Assembly (NCBI RefSeq): GCF_019203185.1
Contig: NZ_CP078093.1
Coordinates: 1 to 64,000, forward strand
DNA: 64,000 nucleotides
Source: Crassaminicella indica
GTDB lineage: Bacteria; Bacillota; Clostridia; Peptostreptococcales; Thermotaleaceae
Direction: 5' to 3'
The translations under genes were made by a program, and so were the position numbers. The notes beneath the pieces were generated by a model. It was not told where the DNA came from. It ran no database searches and was given only the letters and a program-made list of their open reading frames with translations. Positions within the stretch are counted from its first letter, which is position 1; the number at the start of each line of letters is the position of its first letter. Of this stretch, positions 62,522 to 64,000 are shown one piece after another.

Positions 62522-63679
62522 TCACCTCTTCATAATCTTTCTTATATCTTTTACATGTTTTTTTATTTTGTCTACTGCATAGTCAATTTCTTCTTTAGTG
62601 TTATGATAAGAAAAGCTAAAACGAATAGCTCCTTCTATTTCATCTTCCTTAAGTCCCATTGCTTTTAGCACATGACTCTTTGAACTTTTCTTTGATGAAC
62701 AAGCTGAGCCAGTTGATACATAAATACCATCTTGCTCAAGACTATGAAGCAATACTTCTCCTTTTATACCTAGAAAACTGATATTTACAATATGAGGTGC
62801 ACTCCCATTTTTTTCATAGCCGTTAATTTTAATATCTTTTATTTCATTTTTTATATGCTCTATAAAAGTATTTTTTAACATCCACATCTTCGAAATATTG
62901 CTATCTATATTTTCATATAAACCTCTAGCAGCTTCACCTAAACCAAATATTCCTGGAATATTTTCAGTCCCAGATCTCATACCTGTTTCTTGATTTCCTC
63001 CATAAAGAATAGGGGATACTCTTAAATTCTTTCTAATAAATAAAGCTCCAATTCCTTTTGGTCCGTGAATTTTATGTCCACTAATAGACAAGAGATCTGC
63101 ACCTAATTTTTTAGGTGTAAATTTAATTTTACCAAAAGATTGAATCGCATCTACATGGAATATTGGTTTATTACTAGCGTTTTTAATGATTTTCCCTATT
63201 TCTTCTATAGGCTGGACTGTTCCCACTTCATTATTTACATGCATAATACTTATCAAAATGGTATCATCTGATAAATTCCTTTTAAGCTGCTCTAAATTAA
63301 TTTTTCCAAAACCATCTACATCTAAATAAATGACTTCATATCCATTTGTCTCTAAATTCTTATATACATTTAAAACTGAAGGGTGTTCAATTTTCGTTGT
63401 AATAATTTTTTTTCCTTTTCTATTTTTAGATGCTACAACCCCCATTATAGCTGTATTATTTGACTCTGTACCTCCTGAAGTAAAAATTATTTCTTGCTCA
63501 CTTGCTCCTAATGCTTTTGCTAACTGTTTTCGAGCCGATTTCATTAATCGCTCTACTTCAACCCCCTTGCGATGAAGTGATGATGGATTTCCATAATAAT
63601 CTATAAGCCCTTTTAGCATCATATCCACAACTTCTTTATTCGGTTTTGTAGTAGCACTATTATCTAAATAAACTTCCAT
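62522..63679 (-). CDS. iscS: Cysteine desulfurase (IscS/NifS family) partner of ThiI
   Basis: A 385-residue class V aminotransferase-fold enzyme. PLP Lys203 ([10 protein letters not shown]), His99 (IEHPSVLN) and the persulfide Cys327 ([17 protein letters not shown]) are present. Adjacency to thiI implies a role in 4-thiouridine (as B. subtilis NifZ) more than Fe-S assembly. The start is ATG 63679 behind GGAGATG; fourteen in-frame upstream codons are not family-like. Confidence 0.94.
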   Translation of the reverse strand: MEVYLDNSATTKPNKEVVDMMLKGLIDYYGNPSSLHRKGVEVERLMKSARKQLAKALGASEQEIIFTSGGTESNNTAIMGVVASKNRKGKKIITTKIEHPSVLNVYKNLETNGYEVIYLDVDGFGKINLEQLKRNLSDDTILISIMHVNNEVGTVQPIEEIGKIIKNASNKPIFHVDAIQSFGKIKFTPKKLGADLLSISGHKIHGPKGIGALFIRKNLRVSPILYGGNQETGMRSGTENIPGIFGLGEAARGLYENIDSNISKMWMLKNTFIEHIKNEIKDIKINGYEKNGSAPHIVNISFLGIKGEVLLHSLEQDGIYVSTGSACSSKKSSKSHVLKAMGLKEDEIEGAIRFSFSYHNTKEEIDYAVDKIKKHVKDIRKIMKR

Positions 63680-63798
63680 TTCCAACATCTCCATTATCAT
63701 AAATTGTTTATATCTTTCCATATTTTATATGAAACTACTGTCTTTGTAAAGCGCTTTGCTACAAACTTATTATTGCCTCCTTTAATAAAAAATGATAC

Positions 63799-63828
63799 AT
63801 TATACAGTATTTTAAAAGGATGTTCTAA
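63799..63828 (-). promoter_or_regulatory. Possible promoter of iscS-thiI
   Basis: TATAAT (63799-63804) with a weak TTAGAA (63823-63828) at spacing 18, about 120 bases before iscS. Confidence 0.45.
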
Positions 63829-63915
63829 AACGTTATTTTTTACAAAAAAAATTTTTACAAAAAAAATGTCAAAAAGCTTGTCAATTTTGTCGGTTTTTGT
63901 TATAATTTGTTTAGT

Positions 63916-63934
63916 GGTTATCCCCCTGATAACC
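63916..63934. other. Small inverted repeat near the right edge
   Basis: GGTTATC and GATAACC around a 5-base loop. Its role is unknown; no start codon or T-run depends on it. The rest of 63680-64000 holds only the promoter noted and an open frame that looks non-coding. Confidence 0.4.
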
Positions 63935-64000
63935 TCGATAATATAATCTCTATTCCCAATACCCCTTTTGAACGTAAACCAACAAAAGAACCAGTCCATA

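Noticed and set aside
63916-63934. DnaA box or replication origin at the GTTATCCCC palindrome
   Set aside because: No cluster of TTATCCACA boxes, no dnaA or dnaN nearby, and only a single loosely similar sequence.
63697-63999. Leftward 100-codon open frame at the right edge
   Set aside because: Low-complexity Phe/Lys/Ile composition, overlaps the iscS promoter region and iscS start, no family resemblance, and no visible ribosome binding site because the start lies at the window edge.

Overview
The window reads as a chromosomal segment of a low-GC, Gram-positive, endospore-forming anaerobe of the class Clostridia. The evidence is the AT-rich sequence, frequent TTG and GTG starts behind strong AGGAGG-type ribosome binding sites, a complete spoIIAA-spoIIAB-sigF operon followed by a full spoVA operon, an H-type small acid-soluble spore protein, and several PTS and LacI/BglG/DeoR sugar circuits. 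The species cannot be fixed from this alone. I see no rRNA, tRNA, CRISPR array, prophage or insertion sequence.

Layout. 1-7281: a giant DUF11-repeat protein. 7395-12375: a GlcNAc module (glucose-type EIIA, nagB, nagA, nagE) with its BglG-family antiterminator; both nagE and the antiterminator gene have an RNA-antiterminator (RAT)/terminator leader. 12545-14454: a repeat element supplying the leader of a patatin-like lipase gene, then a VCBS-like protein. 14532-21066: the MoxR / DUF58 / DUF4350 / DUF4129 / RDD / SpoIIM membrane cluster. 21150-21890: a truncated nucleosidase remnant and sspH. 21932-27776: the ribose operon rbsR-K-D-A-C-B with a long palindromic operator. 27909-28144: a second, full-length copy of the repeat element, then ilvE. 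29275-33236: a fructose operon fruR-fruK-fruA-ptsH. 33486-38397: clpE, speD and an unknown membrane-anchored protein. 38646-41878: deoC-pdp with a LacI regulator and two matching operators.

42027-48275 is the least familiar part: three tandem paralogues built of carboxypeptidase-regulatory-like beta-sandwich units without signal peptides, then a predicted ABC-class ATPase, a degenerate metallophosphoesterase-like protein and an unknown protein with an internal duplication. 48309-49625 holds a dUTPase-like protein with altered metal ligands and, divergently, a YdjM-family membrane hydrolase whose promoter is bracketed by two LexA-like boxes. 49665-51181: uracil permease behind two PyrR-type leader sites. 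51334-54192: a class A penicillin-binding protein. 54218-61256: the sporulation block, read leftward (spoIIAA, spoIIAB, sigF, terminator, sporulation promoter, spoVAA through spoVAF), containing two small unannotated genes. 61342-63679: thiI and its cysteine desulfurase.

Many gene ends are convergent and share a bidirectional terminator. The carbohydrate circuits all feed glycolysis or the pentose pool, and each carries a readable local control device (RAT, LacI operator, DeoR repeats, PyrR attenuator). The most unusual items are the long-hairpin repeat family, the two small spoVA-operon genes, the LexA boxes on the ydjM homologue, the double PyrR leader, and the ATPase/phosphoesterase/unknown gene cluster.
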